The notes under the pieces: model-generated
Seen by the model: only the letters and a program-made list of their open reading frames with translations
Databases searched by the model: none
Told to the model about the DNA's origin: nothing
Part shown: positions 29,972 through 41,408 of the stretch, in pieces
Layout of the letters: each line of letters opens with the position of its first letter
Numbering within the stretch: position 1 is the stretch's first letter
Source of the DNA: Gloeophyllum trabeum ATCC 11539
Taxonomy: Eukaryota; Basidiomycota; Agaricomycetes; Gloeophyllales; Gloeophyllaceae
Assembly (NCBI RefSeq): GCF_000344685.1
Contig: NW_006920415.1
Coordinates: forward strand, 6,375 to 54,385
Length of the DNA: 48,011 nucleotides
Reading direction: 5' to 3'
Program-made: the position numbers and the translations under genes

Positions 29972-32900
29972 AGTGCGTCCTGTTGGGTTTCGCGAAGTCT
30001 CTCTATCGACCTTCTTCTATACAGCTATACCTCCGATGAGCGATCAGAGGCGGAAGAAATCGAAGATTCAGAGTCGCTGCGTCCACCTCGCTGGCGGATG
30101 GGCAGGTTTGTCGTCTCGCTTCGTAAAAATACTTGCCTTGCTAAGTAACAAAGCAGCGGCCCCGCGGAGAAGGCAGAGGGGACAAAGGGTACTGCCCATA
30201 TTTCCCCGTTGCATAAAGTCGCCAAGGCAAACTCTGCCAGAGCCTTACCTCAAGCGCTTCACGCCAACGACGCGAAATTATCCTCCTCATCGACCACGCC
30301 CTCTGTCTCCACTGCCGCTCCACAGGCTAGTGGCTCCCCGTGGTCCACAGACGATGTTTCCGACGGGCAAGAGCATGACATCGTCAATCACCACACTGAG
30401 GGCGAGAACAATCCCAAGGATGTCTCCACGGACGATAGTGCAGTCTCCTTGGGGATTCTGGTGGATGGGGTAGAATCTGGTTCGACAGCGGATGGTGCCA
30501 GCCTTCAGGTGTCTGTCACTCCAGCTGAAGTAGTGTCAGGAGCCCTGGTTGGAGGTTCAGAGAGTGATTCGACAGGCCAGGGAGAGTCTGAAGATGTCTT
30601 GGAGCCGCAGTCGTTGCTCCCGCCGCGTTGGCGTATGGGCAGGTTTGTCTTCTCTTGCGTCGCACAAAGTATGCCTTGCTAAGTATCAAACAGGGCCCGT
30701 GTGGACCGGTCGCAGCCTCAGTCTGGCGAAGATGGCAACGTGGCCGCCGCCGCTAACACACCGCCTTTGACCGGAAGCGCGAAGGTAAACTCTACCGCCG
30801 CCCCGCCTCAAGTACCTACAGCCGGCANNNNNNNNNNNNNNNNNNNNNNNNNNNNNNNNNNNNNNNNNNNNNNNNNNNNNNNNNNNNNNNNNNNNNNNNN
30901 NNNNNNNNNNNNNNNNNNNNNNNNNNNNNNNNNNNNNNNNNNNNNNNNNNNNNNNNNNNNNNNNNNNNNNNNNNNNNNNNNNNNNNNNNNNNNNNNNNNN
31001 NNNNNNNNNNNNNNNNNNNNNNNNNNNNNNNNNNNNNNNNNNNNNNNNNNNNNNNNNNNNNNNNNNNNNNNNNNNNNNNNNNNNNNNNNNNNNNNNNNNN
31101 NNNNNNNNNNNNNNNNNNNNNNNNNNNNNNNNNNNNNNNNNNNNNNNNNNNNNNNNNNNNNNNNNNNNNNNNNNNNNNNNNNNNNNNNNNNNNNNNNNNN
31201 NNNNNNNNNNNNNNNNNNNNNNNNNNNNNNNNNNNNNNNNNNNNNNNNNNNNNNNNNNNNNNNNNNNNNNNNNNNNNNNNNNNNNNNNNNNNNNNNNNNN
31301 NNNNNNNNNNNNNNNNNNNNNNNNNNNNNNNNNNNNNNNNNNNNNNNNNNNNNNNNNNNNNNNNNNNNNNNNNNNNNNNNNNNNNNNNNNNNNNNNNNNN
31401 NNNNNNNNNNNNNNNNNNNNNNNNNNNNNNNNNNNNCTATACCTCCGATGAGCGATCAGAGGCGGAGAATCGAAGATTCAGAGTCGCTGCGTCCACCTCG
31501 CTGGCGGATGGGCAGGTTTGTCGTCTCGCTTCGTAAAAATACTTGCCTTGCTAAGTAACAAAGCAGCGGCCCCGCGGAGAAGGCAGAGGGGACAAAGGGT
31601 ACTGCCCATATTTCCCCGTTGCATAAAGTCGCCAAGGCAAACTCTGCCAGAGCCTTACCTCAAGCGCTTCACGCCAACGACGCGAAATTATCCTCCTCAT
31701 CGACCACGCCCTCTGTCTCCACTGCCGCTCCACAGGCTAGTGGCTCCCCGTGGTCCACAGACGATGTTTCCGACGGGCAAGAGCATGACATCGTCAATCA
31801 CCACACTGAGGGCGAGAACAATCCCAAGGATGTCTCCACGGACGATAGTGCAGTCTCCTTGGGGATTCTGGTGGATGGGGTAGAATCTGGTTCGACAGCG
31901 GATGGTGCCAGCCTTCAGGTGTCTGTCACTCCAGCTGAAGTAGTGTCAGGAGCCCTGGTTGGAGGTTCAGAGAGTGATTCGACAGGCCAGGGAGAGTCTG
32001 AAGATGTCTTGGAGCCGCAGTCGTTGCTCCCGCCGCGTTGGCGTATGGGCAGGTTTGTCTTCTCTTGCGTCGCACAAAGTATGCCTTGCTAAGTATCAAA
32101 CAGGGCCCGTGTGGACCGGTCGCAGCCTCAGTCTGGCGAAGATGGCAACGTGGCCGCCGCCGCTAACACACCGCCTTTGACCGGAAGCGCGAAGGTAAAC
32201 TCTACCGCCGCCCCGCCTCAAGTACCTACAGCCGGCAACGCCAAACTGTCCACCTCCACTGCTGTCACTAGTGGCTCCCCGTCGTCCGTCGGCCATATCT
32301 CCAATGGCGAAGAAGCGAACGCCGCCGCCGATTATAGCATTCGGGGAGATGCAGAGCCCCACGGCAGTCCGATGGCAAAGGGTGCAGAGGCTTCAGGCGA
32401 GCTGGACGATGGAGTCGAGGATAGATCCCAAGTGGAAGGCACGAGCCTCCGGTCTACGACTCCTCTTGAAGACCTGTCGGAGGCCTATGATAGAGGAACA
32501 AATGGCGGCTCGGCAGAGGAGAGTACTGCCAGTGAAGCTCCTGTCAGCGCGCCTGCACATCGTTCAGAGGTGGCGGCAGAAAATCGTTCACTCGCTGCTA
32601 TGACTCCGGCTGAAATCGCCTTGGACGCTCTCGATGATGTCGTGTCCCATGGTCCGCTTGCACCCTCTTCTGCCCTGTCTGTGGGAGAGATGGACGGTAC
32701 TTCTGCGGCGCCCAACGCTAACGTCAAGGTGCGTTAGTCCCCCATAGTTGAGCGACCGAACGTTGCTCCTGTGGGAATGTAATAGAAGATTGACGAGCCA
32801 ACTTATCTCCAGGCGCCAATGAAGGCCAAGGATGCTCTCGAGAGCATGAGCGAACGTCAAGGTTCTGCTAGTACAATGTAAGCTCCTTCTAATGCTGTTG

Positions 32901-33149
32901 TATAGCCGATGCGATAGGGTCACTAGGTCGTCCAAGGTAAAGGCTGAGGATCATCAAAGTCTCAGTCGGGCTTCCGCTACCCCACCCAAAAATAAAAGAA
33001 AATATCTTGGGGAAGACAATGGGAGTTCTTGTACAACCATGAGGGAGAACTCCACCGTTGGGCATGAATCGCCCTTGAAGGCAGAGCCGAGGAACGGACA
33101 AGCCGTGCCGTCTGTTAAGGCGAAGAGGATGAAGACCGAGAAGCCCTGA
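29872..33149 (+). CDS. PPRWR-family protein, split by an assembly gap
   Basis: Left of the gap: exons 29872-29972, 30025-30105, 30154-30642 and 30694 into the gap. Right of it: 31437-31515, 31564-32052, 32104-32728, 32813-32877 and 32927-33149. If the duplicated gap flanks are one locus, six exons with introns of 52, 48, 51, 84 and 49 nt give 527 residues with consistent phases. Exons 2 and 3 end LRPPRWRMG and LLPPRWRMG plus two bases before a GTTTGT donor. Exons 3 and 4 are diverged internal repeats (compare NDAKLSSSSTTPS with GNAKLSTSTAVTS). The protein is Ser/Ala/Glu/Gly-rich, with a basic end (KAKRMKTEKP) suggesting a nuclear protein. The 3' splice site before the last exon could also be nine bases upstream (32917). 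Function unknown. Confidence 0.6.
30025..30827. repeat. Left flank of gap, identical to 31437-32237
   Basis: Reading line by line, this ~800 nt recurs right of the N run at an offset of 1410 with no difference except a 2-nt deletion about 25 nt from the gap edge. See the finding on false duplication. Confidence 0.9.
30828..31436. other. Assembly gap (run of N)
   Basis: 609 consecutive N. Reading frames that run through it are meaningless. Confidence 0.99.
31437..32237. repeat. Right flank of gap, identical to 30025-30827
   Basis: Second copy of the exon 2 to early exon 4 segment. The first bases after the gap carry the only difference, a 2-nt deletion (CGGAGAATCG against CGGAAGAAATCG) that would shift the frame of exon 2. 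Confidence 0.9.
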
Positions 33150-34423
33150 TGTTACCGATGTATTCTCGGCGGTCTGAGCACGTTATATCTCAGAGGAAGG
33201 CGTTGTTTTTTGGCGTGCGTTTCGATTGTGGTTATATAATTTCTGGCTTGCTATGTATTCTGCTCTGTGTGGTATCTCGTGTTGTATAGTGACCGTGCTT
33301 GCTTTATCTTATTGATATCTTCCTTACCCTCCACTGATACTAAACCCACTCCTGGAATGGGTAGACTAGGTAATGTCCGCTGAACCCTGCTTAGACTGTC
33401 GGAAAGCAGACTACAAAGACTCAGCCCGGGTATTGCCAACGGTCGCTATCGATGCAGCGTTGGGATGCATTTCCGATATCTGGCGAGACAAAGAGAAAGC
33501 CGGCTGGTCAGGTTCACTTCGATCCTCAGTTCCCAACGCCGTCGTGCAGAGATGCAAAGCCCTATTCCTCGTGGATTTGATGCAGAAGTGCGACGAGCAG
33601 CGGAGGAAATCGGGAAAGGTCGAGTGTGCGAAAATCTATACCCGCACGACTTGCATTGCGACGCGCCTGCTGTGACCTATACTGTACCAATTCCACTATA
33701 CCGCCTGGCATGCTATATCCCGACAACATAAAACCTTCGTATGGGCGATTATAGTGGAGATGTTACTTTTCCTTGTGGGTCCCGCGTTGTGGTTCAAGAC
33801 TGCGCCCTCCGGTCGATCATCCAACCCACGCAAAGAGCTTCTGATAACTCGTTGTCAAGGGTCATCTGCTTATCGCCGCCCACTCTGGTTCACCTGCTTG
33901 TCTCACACTTACGGCTCTCATAGGTCTCTCTGCATACTCTGAGTCTCTGTGTGAGATGTACGTCCCTTAGTGGGTTCAGCTTAGTGCAACTGAAGTAAGG
34001 ATTGTTGGGACTCGAGTCAAATCATCGGTATTTTCGTGGGTTTTAGCGATTCCACTTCCACTGGGGGCTCTACGCGGACCTCTTGAAACTGGTGCATTGT
34101 AGTGGGTGATGTATCGAGCCAGTTAGGTCACAATTGTATAACATTTGTACAACATGCTTCACCGTTTTACCTGTTCACAGCTTCACACCTCTACTGAAGT
34201 CTCTCTCTGGATCGGAATCTGGTGTCCACTGCACGTAATTATCCCTCCTGACCTTTGCGTGCGCACTTGCTGTTGGGTGCAAAGTGGAGCCAATTTCACG
34301 GGCTCCCTTTCATGCTGCGTTGACGTCCCTTTGATACTCCCATACATCGAGCCGTTATAAGTTGTGGCCACTCACCTTCCTCGACTTAAGTGCGACTGCT
34401 AGCTTTCCGAGGAAGTCCCTCGT
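33150..34423. other. Intergenic region
   Basis: 3' flank of the PPRWR gene, then unrecognised sequence. A 100-codon plus-strand frame at 33373-33675 starts with an ATG and has a CxxC (CLDC), but no family resemblance or homologue in the window; too weak to call. Confidence 0.45.
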
Positions 34424-34798
34424 CTACAGGTGATCGCAGTCCTCCTCAATAATAAGGTGCTGTAACAGAGGGAAGAGGACGGTTGCTTCGCCAGTATCAG
34501 TGTCGGCCGCCTCCTTGTTCGTTCTCCTCTTATCCCTTGCGCCTTGTGCCTTCACTCCTTTTTCCTGAGTCCCTCCCCGCGTGGAAGGCCCTCGAATGAT
34601 GGATAGGGCATCAAGGAGCTCTTGGTCGGCACCGGCGACATAGAGTTTCGTTAAGTTGGAAAGGTGGTCAAACCGCTTCCTCCACTCTGCCGAAGCCATG
34701 GATTTTCGACTTGCAACAATTGCAGGTCGGCCGGTAACTGCCTGCAGGCCCTCCTCGGGTTTGTTTCCATTATCTGGAGCTGGTATGGACATCGGCAT
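34424..34798 (-). pseudogene. F-box/LRR fragment (second subfamily)
   Basis: A 124-codon frame from an ATG at 34798 carries the same elements in the same order as the fragment at 16282-17064: EWRKRFDHLSNLTKLYVAG, then ELLDAL, a variable hydrophilic loop, and FPLLQHLIIEE, then stops. The F-box, the preceding repeats and the C-terminal part are missing. Probably a decayed copy; an exon of a spliced gene cannot be excluded. Confidence 0.55.
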
Positions 34799-36744
34799 TT
34801 TGGAGCGAGTTCCTTCAGCTAACGACTCGGATACGCTGGGGCCTGTCCATGTGGTAAGTGTGCAGTAATGTCGTCAAGCACGAGTGACTCGTGCAACATC
34901 TTGTTATAGCCGCCTTTTCATCCCATTTTCTGGCAGAACACTGTGAACAAAGGGGGCCATCCCAACTAGACGTCCCGACCCACTCCGGCGTCGCTCGCTC
35001 GGAACACAGGACGAAGGCCATCCTACCTCCAGCGCGCGCCCGTCCGCTCCCTCTACAGCCAGCCATGAGACTGCCCCAGCGAGGAGCTCCCGTGTTCCGC
35101 AACGATACACGAGCAGCGGGGGAACCCGCGCGGGGCGTCTGTTCGGCCGCCGCGTGCACACGAAGGAGGGAGTGTCGGTGTCCCGAGTGAATCTCACGGA
35201 TGCGCGTGCGCGAGGGGGCTGCAATGCGCAGAACAGGACGGATCCAACAAAGGGGAGACGCGGGGCGGGAGAAACGACTCCGGCGGGTATACAGACGCCC
35301 GCTCACGCTGCCACACGCCTCCTATCCGTCCTCCCGCATGCCCAACACATTACGCCATGTTAAGGGAAATTAAGTAAACTCTGCCGCTGGCGCTGTCGAC
35401 GACGCTGGAGACATGGTGGCGAAAAGCAATGAGCGACATTGTAATTTCCTCTGATCCCATCAAGCGCGATCCACGGTATCGTCACGTGCTCTGCGATTTC
35501 GCCGAGTCCGCACTTGAGTACCTCGGTCATTTTTTACCTCCTCCATGTGTGTAAAGAGCTTCATGATTTTGGTAGAATGTGTAGGTAGGTTACTAAGTCA
35601 ATTACAATAGAAATAAAAGCTTTGTGACTTGAAAGCTCGATTACCCCACAATTATCCCTGTAGTTCCTAATTAGGGCTAGCTCTGGAGGACGGTTCTCCC
35701 TATTGAGGCCTGCGGGGTTATTCAACTTGTGTACGTTGACTGATTGCGAGCGAAGCGAGCAATTCTTCACTAGGGCAGAAGTCCGCGACAAACATGTACA
35801 AATTCTACTCCCGGTGGCTGAGGGACCCACAAGGGCCAGCTTTAAGTTGCTATACAGAGCTTCAAATATCCTCGGACTGAGCCTGGAAAGGTTCCAGAAT
35901 CAATGATACCTATTTACTTTCCCTACCTATCACAAAACATGGCACAGAATACAGTAATTTGAGCCATATGAATGCAAGGTTGGCGTGCGTGATGCACCAG
36001 CTGTGCCACATAACAGGACGACGTGTCGCGCCACACCACGTTACGCTTCGCGAGCAACTCTGCGCGAGCGCGCATCACTAGTATATACAAGAGAGGCTTG
36101 CACCACTCCATTACGCGCCGGTAGAGCGGAACATTTGTCACTTCCGTTTTTGTATCTGCTGGACTCCCATTCGCCCCAACAATGATAATTATTGGCAATG
36201 CTGCTTATACTGAAACCCTGTGTCCGGACTCCGGAAGCGCACGCACCTGCAAAATTTCGCATCCGCTCAGCAAGGCTTTCGAGGTCGTGGGCGCATTGCG
36301 TCGTCCGCCATTTCTTCTGAGATGCGAGGCATGTGCGACCCTCTCCCCATTACTGGTACTTATCAAAGCAAACCATCTTTTGGCGGAACTTAAGGAGGTG
36401 CCTGGTATGGGGGCAGAAAAGCATATTGTGCGTGTGGGTTTTGCCACACTCTCGCGGTTCACCTGTGGCTCGACTCGTTACACTTCCGCTGATGCCCTAT
36501 AGCGTTTCTGGCACTATAATAACGCCGTAACCATGTGCACATGATGAAAAGATAGAAGCCTGACAACGCTTGGATAAAATGTTGAGTGGCTCTCCCCACT
36601 GCGTGGCAGGCACGGTGGCATCCAGGAACGCTCCGGGTACTTAAGAAACTCGAACATCCTGCGGACCGCATCAACTCATATCCCTCGCTCCCCAACATAC
36701 TCATTTGCTCTGCACTATTACAATAGCACCCCACCTGCTTCGAC
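34799..36744. other. Intergenic region
   Basis: Nearly 2 kb without a supported gene. A GC-rich patch (about 34960-35330) has open frames on both strands (163 codons minus) typical of composition, not of a protein. The AT-rich part (35560-36000) has nothing. The last ~100 nt are the promoter of the next gene. Confidence 0.5.
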
Positions 36745-38472
36745 ATGCATCAATGCCTTCAAATCTCCGAAATCCTCTGCTTGATTGTGAAATTTATATC
36801 TGAAGGCCGTATCATTGTTCCATGGGAAGGCGACAATCCAATCATACGCCGGGATTTGCTTTCTCTGACTCTCACATGCAAAACCATCCACGGAGTAGCA
36901 GTCGCCGCGCTTTGGAAACGTCAGGATAGCTTCGTGCCGTTGCTTAAGTGTTTGCCGAGCGACCTGTGGCACTTCAATCCTGTGACTAACCTGATGGTGA
37001 GTCCGTCCCTGTGCCCCTTTACAACTGGAGTGTGCATGATTCTCACTGTTTGTCTGCCTTAGTCGTTCTGCCGCCCCCTGGTTCCGACAGACTGGGTGCG
37101 CTTCCAACACTACGCGCCGAGCGTCCAGTCCTTGACGGTTGGAAGTGATGTGGCTCCGGAGGCTCTCGAAAATTTAGCTATGTACGGCCCTCTCGGGCCT
37201 GATCACGGTCTTCTCCCAAATCTCCGGACCCTCTCTTTCTCTGTCAAGCATGTGGAATCCTTGGTACATTTGATAATCTTCCTGAATCCTAACCTTCGTT
37301 CGCTGGAGATCAATGACGGGGGATGGAACCTGGTACCGGACTTCTCTGGACTTGGCGACGTCTTGGGTGATGTAGCACCTTTGCTGGCCAACCTTGCGCT
37401 AAGAATGCCACCATCTGTGGAGAACATCGATATCAGACGTAGCACGGGAGCACTCACTTCATTTTCCTCCCTGCCGCAGCATCTGAAGACGATTTCCTGG
37501 GACATTCCATTCGACCTTACGGATGTTATACATCTTGCCGCACTTCCGCAGCTCACGCATGTTTCGATATTCTTGCCAGATAATATTGCCGACGTTCAGC
37601 TCCTCCAGACCAGTGTCCATGGAAACGCGCTGTTTCCTGCTCTACGCTGCCTGGAGCTGAGAGCGCAGTCGTTACTGCACGGTAAAATATTCCTGAACTT
37701 CCTTGGCAAACATACCCTGGAGCGACTGGTTCTATGTGCCGATGAAATCCCGGACGAGCAAGACTTGGACAATGTTGCAGAGGTCTTGAAGTCTCTCCGG
37801 CGAAACAGCGGTGATCCACACGTACTTGAGAGTCTGACAGTGTCGTGCGATGACCTCCTGGACGAGGCGGAAGACTATGCCCTGCCCTTCGATGTGCTCC
37901 GGAAGAACTTACTTATCTTTCACAACATGAAACAGCTGGCCTTGGACGTGCCTGTTACCGTCAACGGCGACGACGATAACCTGGAAGAACTTGCTCAGGC
38001 ATTGCCTCACATCGAGAAAGTCCAGCTCGGCTCACGCCCAACAGCGCAGCATACCAGCTTCACTCTACGAGGACTATCGAGCTTTGCTCGCCATTGCGCC
38101 TCCATTCGCTGGCTCACTATTTCCATCAATGCAGAGCTTGAGGATGAAAAAGCAGATCAAGACGGTACTTGGGAGGACCTGGGGACGGGGGAGGAGCTGG
38201 TCGACCTTACACTAGCACGCTCCAGCCTCATTTTCCCCTTACCCGTAGCAAGGATACTCTGTCGCATGTTCCCTAAGCTGAGCGATGTGTTCTGGGAAGG
38301 TGATCCAGCACAGTGGGGGCCGCTGGAGGAGTATGTCATCGAATTCAGTAACTGCAGAGAGGAGGCGGAGTGGGATGCGTGGATGAGGGAGTCAGTGCCC
38401 AGCCCCTCGGTCCTCGATAGTGGGTCAGAAGAGGATGAAGAAGGTGAAAAGTGGATGAATTCGGCCTCCTAG
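36745..38472 (+). CDS. F-box/LRR-like protein (paralogue 3, intact)
   Basis: Exons 36745-36996 and 37063-38472 around a 66-nt phase-0 intron; 553 residues. N-terminus MHQCLQISEILCLIVKFISEG, LTLTCKTIHG, LLKCLPSDLWHF is the divergent F-box; exon 2 starts SFCRPLVPTDWVRFQHYAP, the same junction as in paralogues 1 and 4. The body has irregular leucine-rich units (LPNLRTLSF, NPNLRSLEI, LPQLTHVSIFL, FPALRCLELRAQ) and the tail is acidic (SGSEEDEEGE). It is the only rightward member. Its last ~200 nt are the match for the relic at 16085-16298. By family a candidate SCF substrate adaptor; target unknown. Confidence 0.85.
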
Positions 38473-39947
38473 TATGTGCACTAGAGCACTTCTAGATCTG
38501 CCAGGACGGGAAGGTGTGAACTTGCATAGACATAGTACTATCTTTGCTTCAAGCTTCATAGTCGTTCCTTATAAATGTATTCAAATTTGCATCCAACAGT
38601 TCATTTACAATCAGCAAGTCGTGAACGCTTTTCATAGGCAAGGAAGAACATTTATGGATTATGACAACGACCGGGACAACGACCGGGAAACCATCAGGTT
38701 AGTTGGAGATATTGTACTTTCTGAATTGTGATTGTGTTGAGCGATGGTGCGCAAAATCTTTCACCTCTGTGCCATCTTGTGTTATAAGGCTGAAGGACGT
38801 CTGGCACTAGAGCCTGGCAGTCTAAGTCCAAGTCCATGCGCCAAGTGCAGCTATGTGGTCGCAATCGCCACAGAGCATGTGACAGTACCCATGAGCTCCT
38901 CCTCAATGGCATATCCATCTCTCTCTCCTTGCGCGCGACGTTCTTCATCACAGTTTTGAGCAGCCGAAGTAAAAGGTGGTGTGTTTTACCAGTCGAACCT
39001 TGCGTCAGATGCGTAAGCTAGAATATGACAGGAAAACATGCGGTTAGAACTAGGGAGCCGCTGCTAGGCATCACTGCAGAAGTATCTGGAAACATCGTGA
39101 CTCCTGATTGGAGCTGGTAACTGTTGAGACAGAAGCCGCTTTGGAAGGAGCGAGAGGGCGTGAGTGGATATGCGAGAGCGTGGACTTACCATAGTGAATC
39201 CGACGATTTCGACTGGAGTAACGACAGCACGCAGTATTATTGGTGCGCCTGATGTTTCTCAGTGAAGGTTTCATGGCTCATACCTCATGTGGCGTGTTCC
39301 CGGAACGTGTGGGAACTCGATGTCTATAGGCTTCAGATCACTTATACAGCGACCGTGAACCATGGAAGCTCGACAAGGTGTGAGGGGGCTGTGACCAAGC
39401 TATCATACCCAGATGATGCGTACCAGGTTCGCTTGGTGGCAGAGTTCGTTACCCGTAATGGTATATGAAGTTTCAAGTCGCTGCGTACACGAGACAGTAC
39501 ATTGTCCGTGCAGAGGAGAATGGCAAATCCGGCCTACATCGTTCTCTACAACCTCAAGGATAACATTCTCCGAGTCTGTCTTCCAAAGAAAAACAGAGAT
39601 CTTCCGACGAGCGTTGAAAAGATACAGTGGCAAGGTCGGCGTTCTTTGAATCTTTCGCGCAAAGTCTTGTTTGACGTTATTTGGTCGCGACCGCCACATC
39701 CTTGCAATTGTCGACAACTGCGTCACTGCGATGCTTCGTGCGAATACGACTCAAAACTCTGGTGAGCTACTTATTTCAGCTATCTCAGCATACGCACCAC
39801 GTCCATGTTTCCATCAAAGCAAGGGGGATACAATTTTTACTGCTTTGCCCGAGCCACCCGTCCGCCTCACGCTGCGCATCAATGCCTTCCTGGTGGACTT
39901 GGTAACAGTTCGGGGCCAATACCCCTGCTCAGAGGGTAGAGAATAGG
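38473..39947. other. Intergenic region with unrecognised open stretches
   Basis: Short plus-strand frames around 39262-39468 and 39502-39946 look somewhat protein-like (for example DAYQVRLVAEFVTRNG, ANPAYIVLYNLKDN), but they are in different frames and I could not join them with convincing splice sites. A short tandem repeat (ACAACGACCGGG twice) lies near 38663-38688. No gene called. Confidence 0.4.
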
Positions 39948-41402
39948 CGCACATCCTCGCGTCCAGCAGCACTGTGAGTCGTCTCGATTTCTGGATTTAG
40001 TCGAACGGCGTCCACGACGACTGGAAACAGCGACACTTCTAGCGTCTCGGCTGGTTGGCATCAACTGCCGGAGGCTCTGTGCCCAAGCATCGAGCTCTCG
40101 CGTCAAGATTTCATCTGCTTGCCGCAGGGATTAGCAGACTAGCGTCTCTCCATCAGAACAAATGCCTACTAGGGGTGTTCAGAGTGACTCGGATCGCCGC
40201 ACGGTATGTTGTCTTGTCCATGGAAGGCGCCCTCTTGTCTGTGTCTGCCCGAGAGAGTAACACGCCGAAGGATGGCAATCACCAGTACGTTGCACTTCTG
40301 GGATTCGTGGACGTCTTTTCGTCGGCTACGTCTTGACTTAAGAACATGCGGATGCCTGTAAAAATCCTTAGATAATCTCAGGCAAAGTGATTCCGTACTC
40401 ACTCGCTCGCGTCCTGCTGGTTCATCACGCTTTGACCTCTGCATTTTGATAGTCCATTCCTGTCCCTGAGCGGGAATTGTGCGATGCCTCAGGTCACGAA
40501 TACCATGATCATAAGACAAGCACGATTCTCCCCCAGGGACACATAGCGGGTACCCGAGGGTATATTAGTCAATCTCGTCAATCATGAACTTTGATTGTAA
40601 CGGTCGAACGGTGCGTGCACGGTTAACCGAACATCTTGCGGATCCATGCTAACGTGAACCGACCCCAATCAGTGGGAGGGGCTCGATGTTTTTATGTCCA
40701 CGGAGACATAGTACTCGACTCGCGCCGCTGGTCCTACTGTCGTAGACGGAGGCAGAGGCACCTACCACCGTTTCACCGAGGTTGCCAGGCGAGCGAAGGG
40801 TACGAAGACATGGAAGTCACGCGTTAAACCCGACGTCGTGAGCAGCAACTTACCGTCGATTCAAAACGCCGCCAGACAACAAAATGCCTCGTACCAAGTG
40901 TCTTTGCCCTTTGATAGTGACGGCGCAGAATCAAGGGGCTCGATCTTGGGTGCCCTGGAGGGAACAGTCCACGAACTACCGAAACCGTGACCTTCGCTGC
41001 GAGTGGCAGAATATTCAATGTCACAACGAGAGATCGATTTCTTCAATGCCCAGAGGTGCGCAGATAGCTGAGACGTCTCTCTAGAAGGGTGGGATAACGG
41101 CTAAGGGATCAGAGAGGTCGCGTCGCGCGCGGTGGCGTGGTCCAAGCGCGTCCATAAAGAACAAAGGCGCAGGACGCGATCATGTGATGGGAATCTGCAC
41201 GGGGGGTTCAAGTTCGCGCTGTCTCCTGCCACATCGACTCCCCATTCTTTCTCTTCTTCACTCTGCCGCAGGCCGCCCGTGGCACGTCTCACTCGTAATC
41301 TCCTCCTGTCTCAGAATGCCCGAAAGTTGTATCCATCCGTTCAAACTCCTGCGAGCGAAAAAGTATGCGTTAATGGCCATCGACGATGATAGCCCTTCTA
41401 GC
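39948..41402. repeat. Module U, copy 2
   Basis: Closest to copy 3 (45990-47519); both start at ACATCCTCGCGTCCAGCAGCACTG and run without large indels. It leads into a truncated PPRWR exon 1 and stops abruptly where block X begins. Confidence 0.8.
41180..41187 (+). promoter_or_regulatory. TCATGTGA element, promoter of truncated PPRWR copy
   Basis: 129 nt before the ATG at 41316, in the fully conserved core promoter. Confidence 0.5.
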
Positions 41403-41408
41403 TCTTGA
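41316..41408 (+). pseudogene. Truncated PPRWR-family exon 1 fused to block X
   Basis: The ATG and the first ~28 codons match exon 1 of the 29872 and 47419 genes (MPESCIHPFKLLRAKKYALM, then IDDDSPSSS), but the sequence switches at AGCTC to block X and meets a TGA at 41408. The conserved promoter is intact, so a 30-residue peptide could still be expressed. The junction shows 3-4 nt of microhomology (GCTC in both parents). Confidence 0.8.

Noticed and set aside
30701..31558. 285-codon plus-strand frame
   Set aside because: Most of it is the N gap; only its ends are real sequence and belong to PPRWR exons.
33373..33675. 100-codon plus-strand frame with a CxxC
   Set aside because: Single short frame with no homologue in the window and no recognisable domain.
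39262..39946. Protein-like plus-strand stretches
   Set aside because: They lie in different frames and could not be joined by plausible introns; no family recognised.
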